Below, one piece after another: positions 20,536 to 29,389 of a stretch of 64,000 nt of DNA (the stretch's first letter is position 1; every line of letters begins with the position of its first letter). The notes under the pieces were generated by a model. It saw nothing but the letters and a program-made list of their open reading frames with translations, had not been told where the DNA came from and searched no databases. The position numbers and the translations under genes are program-made. Source of the DNA: Flavisphingomonas formosensis (GTDB lineage: Bacteria > Pseudomonadota > Alphaproteobacteria > Sphingomonadales > Sphingomonadaceae); contig NZ_WRPK01000016.1 of the NCBI RefSeq assembly GCF_009755815.1, forward strand, positions 1-64,000, given 5' to 3'.

Positions 20536-20624
20536 AATACCCCTCCACTGATTATGTTCTGATGCGCCGGACCGATTGCAAATGCCGTCGCTAGGGCCAG
20601 GAGAACATAGCCGCCCGGCTTTCA

Positions 20625-20666
20625 AAATGACCGAAAACGCAGCGCTGGAGGGGACCATTTGCGCAG
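20625..20666 (+). promoter_or_regulatory. Putative AraC-type operator, copy C
   Basis: A 42-bp element with half-sites GACCGAAAACGCAG and GACCATTTGCGCAG, in the divergent region between the TonB receptor gene and the AraC-type regulator gene. It could serve receptor activation and regulator autoregulation. Confidence 0.78.
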
Positions 20667-20740
20667 CGCGCGATGGCTTTTTCCTGCCAACACTGCCATG
20701 GTGACGATGAGATCTTTCTTCGTTAGAGCCGACAGATAAT

Positions 20741-21787
20741 ATGGCAGAGGATATCCCGTTCAGGTTGGTCGAGCGACATACGGCGGGCGCCATTCGCGCC
20801 GGAATCTCGTTGGACCGGCTGCTGGAGGAGTCTTCGATCACACGCCGATACGGCGACAATCGTGATGTAGTCAGCCCGTTGCAGTATATGCTGCTCTGCC
20901 TGAACACCACTTTGGCTATCGAAGACGCGAATCACGGTCTCGCCAAGGCGAGTCTGGGCCCTCTTTACGGCCCCGTCGCCCTCCGCATGTCCGCGGCTTA
21001 CAAGACGCTGCGAGAGATGCTTGTTGCACTTTGCCGGTTCTACTCGTCAACATCGGCTGCCATGCACTATAAGCTGGACGTCGCATCCGCGACCGCCACG
21101 CTGAGCTTGGCTGTCGATGCATGGAGCGATCAGGAAGCGGCATATAACGAGGAGCTTCAGCTCAGCTGGCTGTTCGCGACGTGCATGCAGTTCCTCGGCT
21201 ACCCGCTGCCTGTCTCCCAAGTGACGGTCCGCGATCATTTGCACCATAATCTGGGTCAGCGCCACTGGGCGATGGGCGGGCCGGTGAGGCACGGGAAGGT
21301 CACGTCGTTCAGTTTCCCGCTACGTTTCCTGCACGCGGTGCCTGCGCCAGGATCGGCGCCCGCGCTTTTCTGGGATTGCCACAAGCACTGGCTGGATTTC
21401 GTGAGCGGATCGCGCACCGTCCACTCGGTGACCGATTATGTAACGGATATGGGAGCCGTGCGATTTGCCGACATTGTAAAGGCATCGGGCAAGAGCGCAA
21501 ACACCGTTCGGCACCGGTTGCAGACCCGCCATGGCGGCTTCCGGGAGGCACGTCGGCGCACCCTGGTTCAAGCAGCTACCGATCGCCTGAGGTCCAGCGA
21601 TGAAAGCGTGGAGACCATCGCGGACGAATATGGCTTTTCGGACGCCCGCAGCTTCAGGCGGTTCCTGAAAAACGCAACCGGCCTCACGCCCAAGGAGATC
21701 CGCCAGAGCGCGGGAGCAGAGCAATCGGAAATCGACGGGCGTGCGCTCGCCAAGCTGAAGCAACTGACCGAAAGTCTTGGCATCTAG
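20741..21787 (+). CDS. AraC-family transcriptional regulator
   Basis: A 348-aa regulator. The first ~210 residues form a ligand-binding region like that of the OruR/ArgR-type AraC subgroup (AraC_binding_2/Arabinose_bd-like). The last ~100 residues hold the double helix-turn-helix, with ETIADEYGFSDARSFRRFLKNATGLTPKEIR as the second HTH. It is divergent from the TonB receptor gene, with operator copy C between them. It is the only AraC-type gene in the window and hence the obvious candidate to bind the five repeated elements. Confidence 0.9.
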   Translation: MAEDIPFRLVERHTAGAIRAGISLDRLLEESSITRRYGDNRDVVSPLQYMLLCLNTTLAIEDANHGLAKASLGPLYGPVALRMSAAYKTLREMLVALCRFYSSTSAAMHYKLDVASATATLSLAVDAWSDQEAAYNEELQLSWLFATCMQFLGYPLPVSQVTVRDHLHHNLGQRHWAMGGPVRHGKVTSFSFPLRFLHAVPAPGSAPALFWDCHKHWLDFVSGSRTVHSVTDYVTDMGAVRFADIVKASGKSANTVRHRLQTRHGGFREARRRTLVQAATDRLRSSDESVETIADEYGFSDARSFRRFLKNATGLTPKEIRQSAGAEQSEIDGRALAKLKQLTESLGI

Positions 21788-21834
21788 ATCGCCCGCTCGC
21801 GCGCCGATGGGCTGGTGGGGCACCCTCGGTTCTA

Positions 21835-21875
21835 CTGCGCAAACTGTCCCGTTCGGCTTGAGCACCGCGTCATTT
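21835..21875 (-). promoter_or_regulatory. Putative AraC-type operator, copy D
   Basis: On the minus strand it reads AAATGACGCGG..., then GACAGTTTGCGCAG over 41 bp. The second half-site is well conserved, the first less so. It precedes the plus-strand SDR gene split by the IS element, again antisense to the gene it precedes. Confidence 0.62.
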
Positions 21876-22180
21876 CCTGAATGAGCCTTGTGCCGCATGC
21901 TCGTCGCCGGGAGACATTTGGTGAATATCGCCTCTGAATCGAGTTTTCCGCTTCTCGGCGGGGCCGCTTTGATTACCGGCGCCGCTGGCGGTATCGGACG
22001 TGCGATGGCGACGGCCTTTTCGCGCGCAGGTGCAAAGGTGGCTTTGGTTGACGCGGACAGAGGGGGCCTGGGAATTGTTGCAAGGGAAATCAACGCGGCG
22101 GGCGGAACAGCCCTGAGCGTTCCGCTCGATCTTGCTGAAACAGGCGACATCGCTGCGGCGATAACTAGCGCGTAGACTCA

Positions 22181-22594
22181 TTACGCGGCGCACCAGAGGC
22201 GGACACAGATGAGCTTGATGGCGGCGAGAAAGTTGGCGGGATCCTTGTCATAGCGGGTGGCGATGCCACGGAACTGCTTAATCCGGTTGAAGAAGCGTTC
22301 GACGAGGTTCCGCTGTTTATAGAGCCACGGCGAGAAGGCGAAGCGCTGCTTGCGGTTGGATCGATTGGGGATGTTGGCCCAGACATTCCTGGCTGCGGCC
22401 GCTTTGCGTATGGCGTTGCTGTCATATCCCTTGTCCCCCAGCAGGGTTGCGCCTGCGGGAATGGCCTCGATCAGCGCCTCGGCCTCGCAGGCATCGTGGA
22501 CCTGCCCGCCGGTCAGTCTCAGGCTGACAGGGCGTCCGTCAGCGTCGACAAGAGCGTGGAGTTTGCTGGTGAGGCCGCCCCGGGAACGTCCCAT
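22181..22594 (-). CDS. IS5-family transposase, second frame (orfB)
   Basis: Carries the catalytic core GRSRGGLTSKLHALVDADG, GDKGYDS and the C-terminal glutamate in NLVERFFNRIKQFRG. It is expected to be made as a fusion with the first frame by a -1 shift. The -1 frame is open back to the A/G run and there reads GGGCDRGMGRSRGG, the classic IS5 junction. Confidence 0.87.
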   Translation of the reverse strand: MGRSRGGLTSKLHALVDADGRPVSLRLTGGQVHDACEAEALIEAIPAGATLLGDKGYDSNAIRKAAAARNVWANIPNRSNRKQRFAFSPWLYKQRNLVERFFNRIKQFRGIATRYDKDPANFLAAIKLICVRLWCAA

Positions 22595-22941
22595 GCCACG
22601 ATCGCAACCTCCCCCTTTTTACCCGTCGCACCGTTCTGGTGGACGCGCATGCAGGTGGAATCAATCATTACCAATTCGCCGTTATAATCGGCAGAAACGG
22701 CTGCCAGAAGCCGATCCCACACCCCGGCTTTGCGCCAGCGAACGAACCGGTTGTAGCAGGTCGTCGGTGGCCCGTAGCGCTCCGGGATTTCCGCCCATGT
22801 CGCGCCAGACCGAAAGCGCCACATGATCCCGTTGAGAACACGCCGGTCATCCACCCGCGCCACGCCGCGCGGCTTGTTGGGCAACAACGGCTCGATAATA
22901 GCCCATTCCCGATCTGTCAGTTCGTATCGCCGCCGCGCCAT
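22519..22941 (-). CDS. IS5-family transposase, first frame (orfA)
   Basis: Starts MARRRYELTDREWAIIEPLLP, the usual N-terminus of this group, and contains the first catalytic Asp in VMIDSTCMRVHQ. In GGT AAA AAG GGG the A5/G5 run gives a plausible -1 slippery site leading into the second frame. The ATG at 22941 was preferred to the upstream in-frame start on family similarity. Confidence 0.85.
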   Translation of the reverse strand: MARRRYELTDREWAIIEPLLPNKPRGVARVDDRRVLNGIMWRFRSGATWAEIPERYGPPTTCYNRFVRWRKAGVWDRLLAAVSADYNGELVMIDSTCMRVHQNGATGKKGEVAIVAWDVPGAASPANSTLLSTLTDALSA

Positions 22942-23577
22942 CAATCCCTCCAAAGTTGGAAGGCTCTGAATCATGCAAACCGCCAATCCTCAAGACATTT
23001 TATGAGTTTACGCGCTAGCGCTGCCCGAGTGATGGGCGGACTGGATATCGTCGTCAACAACGCCGGCATTTCGGCGCTGGTCGCGCTGGAGGACGAGAAT
23101 TATGCCTCCAACTGGAGGCGCAGCATCGCGGTCATGCTGACGGCGCTTCCCGAGGTGATCCGGGCCGCCATGCCGTTCCTTCGCCGGGCTGCGCATCCGC
23201 GTATTCTCAATATCGCTTCTACCGAGGCGCTCGGCGCCACAGCAATGCTCAGCGCCTACAGCGCGGCCAAGGCCGGCGTGGTCGGCCTGACACGCTCTCT
23301 GGCAGTCGAGCTTGGCCACCATGGGATAACGGTAAACTGCATCTGTCCCGGGCCAATCGAAACCGGGATGACGGCATCCATTGCCGACGCGGACAAGGCA
23401 CTGTTTGCAAGACGCCGCACCGCATTGCGGCGATATGGAAAGCCGGAAGAAGTTGCGCACGTGGCTTTGAGCCTCTGTGTCCCTGCGGCATCGTTTATCA
23501 CCGGCGCGATCGTTCCGGTGGATGGGGGACTCTCGGCCCGAAACGCCTGACTTCCTGACCTTCGGCGGCGTTAGCCG

Positions 23578-24558
23578 TCATGGAATCAGCGCGATTGGCG
23601 CTTGGGTCAGACGTTCTTCCAGCATTTTGTGGGCTTCTCCTGCTTTGTCCAACGGCAGGCTGACCGGCTCCGGCAGCGAAAGTCCCTGTCGTTCGACCAT
23701 GACGATGAAGCTGCGTGTCATGGCACGGCGGCGCTCGTCGTCGGAAAGATAGTCGAAGACGTTCGGGCGCGTCACGCTTAGCGACTTGGCCGCCAAGGCG
23801 CGGACGGGGATATCTTCGACCATGCCGCCCGATTGACCGAACAGGGCAACATGTCCGCAGCGTGCCGCGACTGCGAGCGACCCTTCCAAAGTCGGAGCGC
23901 CAACGGAGTCGCAGATATACTGGAAATGCGGCCCATATTCGGCCAACGCCTGCTCGCTCCAGTGCGCGTCTGCGTAGGAATATACATGTTCACACAATGC
24001 CGCGGTTTCAGGGGCGAGCGGGCGCTGACCGATCGTTCCGACCACGCGCGCGCCCAGATGCCGTGCCCAGGGAACAAGCAGGGCTCCCGTGCTGCCCGCC
24101 GCTGCATGAATCAGGCAGAGATCGTCATCCTTGACATGATAGACCTGTTCCAGAAGCATCGCGGCGGTCAGGCCCCGGAGCAGCGAGGTCGCGACGACCT
24201 GATCCGACAGGATCGAGGGTGGCGCAATCAACAGGTTTTCGGCCACAACGCGCTCTTCACAATAGGCGCCATAGCCCCGATCCACATAGGCGGCGCGCTG
24301 GCCGACGCGCCAAGCCGGCACCTCCGACCCGACTTCGGTGATCTCGCCAACCGCCTCGATACCGGGGATGCCCGGTATCGCCAATATTTTATAAAGCCCC
24401 GTTCGAACGTAAATGTCGTGAAAGTTCACGCCGACAGCCGTGTGGCGGATTCGTACCTCGCGTGGGCCGGGCGGCGGGACCTGGAGATGCTGGACCTCGA
24501 AGACATTGCGGTCACCATAGCCCGTCTGGACGATGGCCTTGGAGAATGACTGCTTCAT
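23578..24558 (-). CDS. NADPH:quinone oxidoreductase, MDR (zinc-less) family
   Basis: A 326-aa medium-chain reductase of the QOR type. Features are GVNFHDIYVRTGLYK, PGIPGIEAVGEI, and the NADPH loop HAAAGSTGALLVPWA. The structural zinc cysteine cluster of alcohol dehydrogenases is absent. It would reduce a quinone or an activated double bond. It is last in the LysR-transporter-reductase series on the minus strand and convergent with the interrupted SDR gene. Confidence 0.88.
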   Translation of the reverse strand: MKQSFSKAIVQTGYGDRNVFEVQHLQVPPPGPREVRIRHTAVGVNFHDIYVRTGLYKILAIPGIPGIEAVGEITEVGSEVPAWRVGQRAAYVDRGYGAYCEERVVAENLLIAPPSILSDQVVATSLLRGLTAAMLLEQVYHVKDDDLCLIHAAAGSTGALLVPWARHLGARVVGTIGQRPLAPETAALCEHVYSYADAHWSEQALAEYGPHFQYICDSVGAPTLEGSLAVAARCGHVALFGQSGGMVEDIPVRALAAKSLSVTRPNVFDYLSDDERRRAMTRSFIVMVERQGLSLPEPVSLPLDKAGEAHKMLEERLTQAPIALIP

Positions 24559-24612
24559 GTGATGGTCCCTTTGCGCTGACCTGCGGTTTTATCGATCGCC
24601 CGGCCAAACCGG

Positions 24613-25917
24613 TTAGAGGGGAAAGACATTCAGCGCAGCGGCCGCCAGCGTCATGACGATGGATGTGCCGAAGAGCCATGGAATGGAAAAGCGCTGGTGA
24701 CTGCCCAGATCGACCCTGCACAGTCCAGCCAGCAGGAAGGTCGACGGGGTCAGCGGACTGACGGGAAAGCCCGTCGTCATCTGCCCGAGAAGTGCCGCCT
24801 GCGCGACCTGTACCTTCGGGACATCAAAATGCTGCGCGACGTCCGCTACGACTGGCAAGACGCCAAAATAGAATGAATCCGGATCGAAGAGCAGGCTCAA
24901 CGGCATTGCGATGACGGCAAGGCCGAGAGGAATGCGAGAACCAAAATCCGTGGGAACGAAGCCAACCACCGATTTTGCAAGGGCACCGATCATCCCGGAC
25001 TCGGTCATGATACCGGTGAACGCCCCGGCCGCGAACAATATGCTCGCCATCAGCAGCGCGGCGCGCGCGTGCGCATCGATGCGGGCTCTCTGAGCTTCGG
25101 CATCGGGATAGTTCAAAAGTAGCGCTACCACGGTTCCGATCATGAACATCACCACCGGATCGACTGCGCCGCTGATCAGCGTCGCCATCACCACGACTGT
25201 GATTGCCAGATTCGCCCAGAACAGATGTGGCCGGCGAAGGGACTGGTCGGCATCCTCGCATGCCCGGTCGCGATCGTCGCCATCGGACGCAGTGTTTCCC
25301 GCTGCCAGGAGGCGCCGCCCCTCCCTATGGCCGAGCCACCACGCCGCACCCATGACGAAGCAGATGCCTACGGCCTGCACCAGCAGCATCCTTCCGGTGA
25401 CGATACCGGTGGGGGGAAGCCCCAGAACCGCCGAGGCCCGTAGCGTTACGCCCGACCATGGAAGGAAATTCACTCCAGCGCCCATGGCCGCCGCACAGGC
25501 AAGGACGCGTCGATCCATGTGGAGACGGTCGTAAAGCGGCAGCATCGCAGGAATGGTAATGAGAAAGCAGACGGCTCCCGACCCGTCGAGGTGGATAAGC
25601 AGTGCCAGCAAGGCGGTTCCGACGACGATCCTAGTTGGGCGCCTCCCGACCACCTTCAGGACGCGGAGCACGATCGGATCCAGCAGACCGGCATCGGACA
25701 TGATCCCGAAGAACAGGATCGCGAACACGAACATACCAGCGACTGGAGCGATCCTACCGATTCCGGCGATGATGAAATCGGATGTCTCGAGGCCGAAGCC
25801 GGCCAGAAGGGCGGCGATCACAGGAACCGCGATGAGGGCCGCCAGCGGCGCAACCCGTTTCGAGATGATCGCTGCCAGCAGGCTCATGATGGCAAGGCCA
25901 CCGGTTACCGCCAGCAT
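24613..25917 (-). CDS. CitMHS-family transporter (citrate-type carboxylate symporter)
   Basis: A 434-aa inner-membrane protein with about twelve hydrophobic segments, starting with LAVTGGLAIMSLLAAII. Family marks include HLDGSGAVCFLITIPAMLPLYDRL, FLPWSGVTLRASAVLG and, near the C-terminus, QMTTGFPVSPLTPSTFLL. CitMHS proteins take up metal-citrate or related carboxylates with protons; here it may import the released acid. The ATG at 25917 has GGAAGGGG upstream. It is downstream of the LysR gene on the same strand. Confidence 0.88.
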   Translation of the reverse strand: MLAVTGGLAIMSLLAAIISKRVAPLAALIAVPVIAALLAGFGLETSDFIIAGIGRIAPVAGMFVFAILFFGIMSDAGLLDPIVLRVLKVVGRRPTRIVVGTALLALLIHLDGSGAVCFLITIPAMLPLYDRLHMDRRVLACAAAMGAGVNFLPWSGVTLRASAVLGLPPTGIVTGRMLLVQAVGICFVMGAAWWLGHREGRRLLAAGNTASDGDDRDRACEDADQSLRRPHLFWANLAITVVVMATLISGAVDPVVMFMIGTVVALLLNYPDAEAQRARIDAHARAALLMASILFAAGAFTGIMTESGMIGALAKSVVGFVPTDFGSRIPLGLAVIAMPLSLLFDPDSFYFGVLPVVADVAQHFDVPKVQVAQAALLGQMTTGFPVSPLTPSTFLLAGLCRVDLGSHQRFSIPWLFGTSIVMTLAAAALNVFPL

Positions 25918-26040
25918 CTTCTGCCCCTTCCTGTCTCTCTCCGTATCGAGCGTCCATAGCGCTCTCACGAGACACAGGAATTCTTATCTGGGAATGGACC
26001 GATAGCCGTTGGTACAGAAGATCGACATCGAGCGGGCCTA

Positions 26041-26964
26041 TCAGGGTGTTTCGGAAGGGAACAATTCCGCTGCGCAGTTCAAGAAGTTGCGGAGTGCGGC
26101 AGACACCCGTTCCGGATTCCAAGCGAGATGGGCATGGGCATAGGCGCCTGCGTCCGCTTCGCTCAGCGGGAGAAATCGGACGCCCCGCATGCCAGTCCTT
26201 TCCAGCGAGGCAGGCACCAAAGCCACGCCCATGTCATTCGCGACCATGGCGATGACCGTCAGCCATTGGCGCGCAGCGTGCGTTAGCCGGGGCGTGATCC
26301 CCGCCCGCGTGAGAATGGACAATATATTGTCGTGATATTGCGGCGCGACGTCGCGAGCGAACATGACAAACCGCTCGTCGGCCAATAATTCCAGAGATAT
26401 ACGGGGTATGCTGGCCATGGGATGATGCTCTGGCAGACAACACAGAAACGGTTCGTCGGGCAATGGCATGGAGGCGAGGCCCGAAGGCATGATTGACGAG
26501 TTGAGAAATCCCGCGTCGAGCCGTCCCTGCATCAACGCATGAATCTGGTCGCTTGTGGCCACTTCACGCAGCATGACCTCGACCCCGGGTATTCTGGATG
26601 AAGACAATGCCACGACCGCCGGAGCCCCTCGGTAGAGCAGTGTTCCGGTCACACCGATTTCAAGCGTGCCCTGCAGGCCGGAATCAATTCGCCTAGCGCG
26701 GTCGGCGGCACGGTCCAGGCTTTCCAGCATCCGGACCGCATCGGCGTAAAATGCGTCTCCAGCGGGCGTCGTCTGGACTTGCTTGCTGTCGCGCTCGAAG
26801 AGGCGAACGTTGAGCATCTCCTCCAGATTCTTGATCGCCTTGCTCAGCGGCGGTTGCGTGACGGCGCATCGATCGGCGGCACGTCCGAAGTGGAGCTCCT
26901 CGGCCAACGCTACGAAATATCTCAGGGACTGGAGCTTGATGCCCCGCAAAGCGTGATGATCCAA
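26041..26964 (-). CDS. LysR-family transcriptional regulator
   Basis: A 307-aa LysR protein. The N-terminal winged HTH reads LRYFVALAEELHFGRAADRCAVTQPPLSKAIKNLEE, followed by a periplasmic-binding-like effector domain. It starts at a TTG with GGGAGGAG upstream; no ATG gives the full HTH. It is divergent from the plus-strand operon starting at 27125 and upstream of the transporter gene, the usual arrangement for a LysR that controls its neighbours. Confidence 0.9.
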   Translation of the reverse strand: MDHHALRGIKLQSLRYFVALAEELHFGRAADRCAVTQPPLSKAIKNLEEMLNVRLFERDSKQVQTTPAGDAFYADAVRMLESLDRAADRARRIDSGLQGTLEIGVTGTLLYRGAPAVVALSSSRIPGVEVMLREVATSDQIHALMQGRLDAGFLNSSIMPSGLASMPLPDEPFLCCLPEHHPMASIPRISLELLADERFVMFARDVAPQYHDNILSILTRAGITPRLTHAARQWLTVIAMVANDMGVALVPASLERTGMRGVRFLPLSEADAGAYAHAHLAWNPERVSAALRNFLNCAAELFPSETP

Positions 26965-27124
26965 AGGCTCCTCCCGCAGTGCCCGCTAACGGTAAAGCTC
27001 CGCGCCGCTACAATTTAAAAGCGGTATCACACAAGTCACAACAAAGATTGGCGCCTGGATCGCCCGTTGGCGAGGATGCACATCGGTGTCCGCGCGCAGA
27101 GCGGGCGGGAGAGGGAGGGCGCGG

Positions 27125-29389
27125 TTGAGGATTTCAAAGAGCCGTCAGCCGTGGCCATGGTCCGGCGTGATCCTGCTCTGCTCGGTAATTGCGGCGTCCT
27201 CGGCTTCAGCCGCGGATGCGGGCAGCGCCTTGCGCGTCGTCTCCTCACGGCCTGACATGGTGAGCGGCACGACCGCGCTGATACAGGCTGACCTAGCCGC
27301 CGCCGCTCCCGCAAATATCGTCATTTACGTCAACAGCAAGCGTTCGTCGGCCAAGCTTATCCGAGACAGCGAGGGGAAATTGCTCTTCCTCCTGTCCAAG
27401 CTTCGCCCCGGGCGCAACCGGGTGGAGCTTCGCCGCGGTCGTGAGATCATCGCACACGAAAACCTGCGCGCCTATCCGCTTGCCGGCCCCATTTTCTCGG
27501 GGCCGCGACAGGAGCCCTGGCTATGTCAGACCGATGCTTTCACGCTGCCTGATGGCACCATGATGCCGAAGGCCAGGAATGCCGACTGCGCCGTTCCGTC
27601 GGTCGTTTCCTTCATGTACCTGTCGCAGGCCGGCGGATTTCGTCCCTTGGTCGATCCGATCGGCCGGCCAGCCGATATGGCCCGTACGACCACGAAGGAA
27701 GGCAAGCTCGTAGACTTCATTATTCGCGTCGAGACGGGCACAGTCGATCGCGGCATCTATCAATATGCGGTCCTGTTCGATCCCAGGCAGGATGCGGACG
27801 GGAGTCCTTTCAAGCCGCCCTCGGCATGGAACCGGTCTCTTGTCTATGGATTCGGCGGAAGCTGCGGTCCGGGCTATCATCAGGGCACCTCGATGGTGCC
27901 TGTTCTGCACGCGCCGACGCTCGCCAAGGGCTATGCGGTCGCGTCCTCGACGCTCAACGTCTGGGGCAATATCTGCAACAGCGTCGTATCCGCAGAGGCG
28001 CTGACGATGGTGAAGGCGAAGATCATCACCACTATCGGGGCCATCCGCCATACGATCGGTATCGGCATCTCCGGTGGTGCAAAGGCACAATTCCAGATTG
28101 CCGACAACTACCCGGGTTTGCTCGACGGAATCTTGCCCGGCATTCAGGCCGAGGGGCCGGACGGTGTTACCAGCACAGCCGCCACCGTCGATTGCTCGCT
28201 TCTCGTACACTATTTCAACGAAACGGCGCGGCTGAGCTGGACGTATGATCAAAAGACGGCGGTAGCGGGGTGGGCGGGATGGAATGTTTGCGAGGCAACC
28301 GCCCCCGCGCCCCGGAGCGTCCCCGCCGCGGCGGTGGCGCGGGACGTGGCCCGGCCGCCCCGCCTATCCTTGTCGTGGCACGGTATGTTTTCACCTTATT
28401 ATGTGACGGCCTCGGCGCACCAGCCCGCGAACGCTGTCGGATGCGATGCATCGATCCCCGCCGGCCAGATCTACGGTCGCTTGCGCAATCCGCATGGCGT
28501 GCGATGCGATGTCTATTCGAGCCAGAGGAATATCTGGGGAGAACGCCCCGATCGGCCCGGAACGCCGCGCCGCCCGCTGGACAATGTCGGACTGCAATAC
28601 GGATTGCTCGCCTTTCAGTCGGGTCGCATCAGTGCGGACCAGTTCATCGAGCTGAACGCCAGTATCGGCGGGTATGACGATGACGGCAACATCGTGGCGG
28701 AACGTACCAGCGCGGACGATGCGGCGCTTGCCATCGCCTATGGTAGCGGGCAGGTCACCATGGGAAGCGGCGGCCTGCAGGCCATCCCGATCATCGATCT
28801 CCGGATGTACACCGAAACCAACCCGGACCTTCATAACCGCCTGGGTTCCTTCGTGACCCGGGCGCGACTTCGGGCACATGGCGATCTGTCGAACTTCGTC
28901 ATATACACCTTCCCCGCCAGCGCGATGGAAAGCGTGAACGGCCAGGCGCTGGACGACATGCAGGCGTGGCTGAACCGAATCGACGCCGACCGATCAGACA
29001 TCGCCCGGTCGGTCAAGATCCGCAGGAACCGCGGCGCGTTGACGGATACCTGCTGGGATTCCGACGGGGTGCCGTTTGCGGAGCCGGCCGATCCCACAGC
29101 GTCCAACCGATGCAACGGCCTCTATCCCGTGCACGCTAATCCCCGGATCGCGGCGGGGATGCCCACCCGTCTGGATGTGCTGAAATGCGCCATGAAGCCG
29201 ATCGACCCGGCCGAATACCGCCAACCGCTGACCGATGCCCAACTGTCGAGACTGAGGGCGATTTTCCCATCGGGCATCTGCGACTTCTCCAAGCCGGGCA
29301 TTGGCTCCCGTCCACTCGCCGGCGTGTGGCTGAATTATGCGGTGCCGGGCGCGCCCGTCGCCTCAGGGTCAAACGGGGACGTTCGATGA
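27125..29389 (+). CDS. Secreted DUF6351-family (tannase-like) protein
   Basis: A 754-aa exported protein. From the TTG at 27125 it starts with a good signal peptide (basic MRISKSR, hydrophobic VILLCSVIAASS, then ASA). GGGAGG is six bases upstream, so I preferred this to the GTG at 27086. The segment GIGISGGAKAQFQIADNYPGLLDG resembles a nucleophile elbow of an alpha/beta hydrolase, and paired cysteines suggest periplasmic folding. It resembles DUF6351 proteins, whose reaction is unknown; ester hydrolysis of a polymer or large ester is a guess. The stop overlaps the next start (ATGA). Confidence 0.8.
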   Translation: MRISKSRQPWPWSGVILLCSVIAASSASAADAGSALRVVSSRPDMVSGTTALIQADLAAAAPANIVIYVNSKRSSAKLIRDSEGKLLFLLSKLRPGRNRVELRRGREIIAHENLRAYPLAGPIFSGPRQEPWLCQTDAFTLPDGTMMPKARNADCAVPSVVSFMYLSQAGGFRPLVDPIGRPADMARTTTKEGKLVDFIIRVETGTVDRGIYQYAVLFDPRQDADGSPFKPPSAWNRSLVYGFGGSCGPGYHQGTSMVPVLHAPTLAKGYAVASSTLNVWGNICNSVVSAEALTMVKAKIITTIGAIRHTIGIGISGGAKAQFQIADNYPGLLDGILPGIQAEGPDGVTSTAATVDCSLLVHYFNETARLSWTYDQKTAVAGWAGWNVCEATAPAPRSVPAAAVARDVARPPRLSLSWHGMFSPYYVTASAHQPANAVGCDASIPAGQIYGRLRNPHGVRCDVYSSQRNIWGERPDRPGTPRRPLDNVGLQYGLLAFQSGRISADQFIELNASIGGYDDDGNIVAERTSADDAALAIAYGSGQVTMGSGGLQAIPIIDLRMYTETNPDLHNRLGSFVTRARLRAHGDLSNFVIYTFPASAMESVNGQALDDMQAWLNRIDADRSDIARSVKIRRNRGALTDTCWDSDGVPFAEPADPTASNRCNGLYPVHANPRIAAGMPTRLDVLKCAMKPIDPAEYRQPLTDAQLSRLRAIFPSGICDFSKPGIGSRPLAGVWLNYAVPGAPVASGSNGDVR

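Larger units (their letters stand above)
22169..23014. mobile_element. IS5-family insertion sequence (IS427/IS1031-like), 846 bp
   Basis: The ends are imperfect inverted repeats (CGCGTAGACTCATTA on the left, CGCGTAAACTCATAA read inward from the right). It is flanked by a 4-bp direct repeat CTAG at 22165-22168 and 23015-23018. It contains a two-frame transposase on the minus strand. All parts look intact, and the target gene is restorable, so the element may still be active. Confidence 0.9.
21921..23550 (+). pseudogene. SDR oxidoreductase gene interrupted by an IS element
   Basis: The 5' part (21921-22168) encodes an SDR N-terminus with TGAAGGIG. The 3' part (23019-23550) continues with VVNNAG, the active-site YSAAKAG and the GAIVPVDGGLSA ending. 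Removing the IS and one CTAG copy rejoins the frame exactly (...AAITSAARVMGGLDIVV...), giving 259 aa, so inactivation looks recent. I chose the GTG at 21921 because GGGAG lies seven bases upstream; an ATG at 21897 is the alternative. With the IS in place the protein stops at TAG 22173-22175 before the catalytic residues, so it is inactive. Confidence 0.88.

Noticed and set aside
23578-24612. A further copy of the AraC-type operator near 24565 (TTTGCGCTGACC)
   Set aside because: Only a short core resembles the half-site; the second half-site and the spacing are missing.
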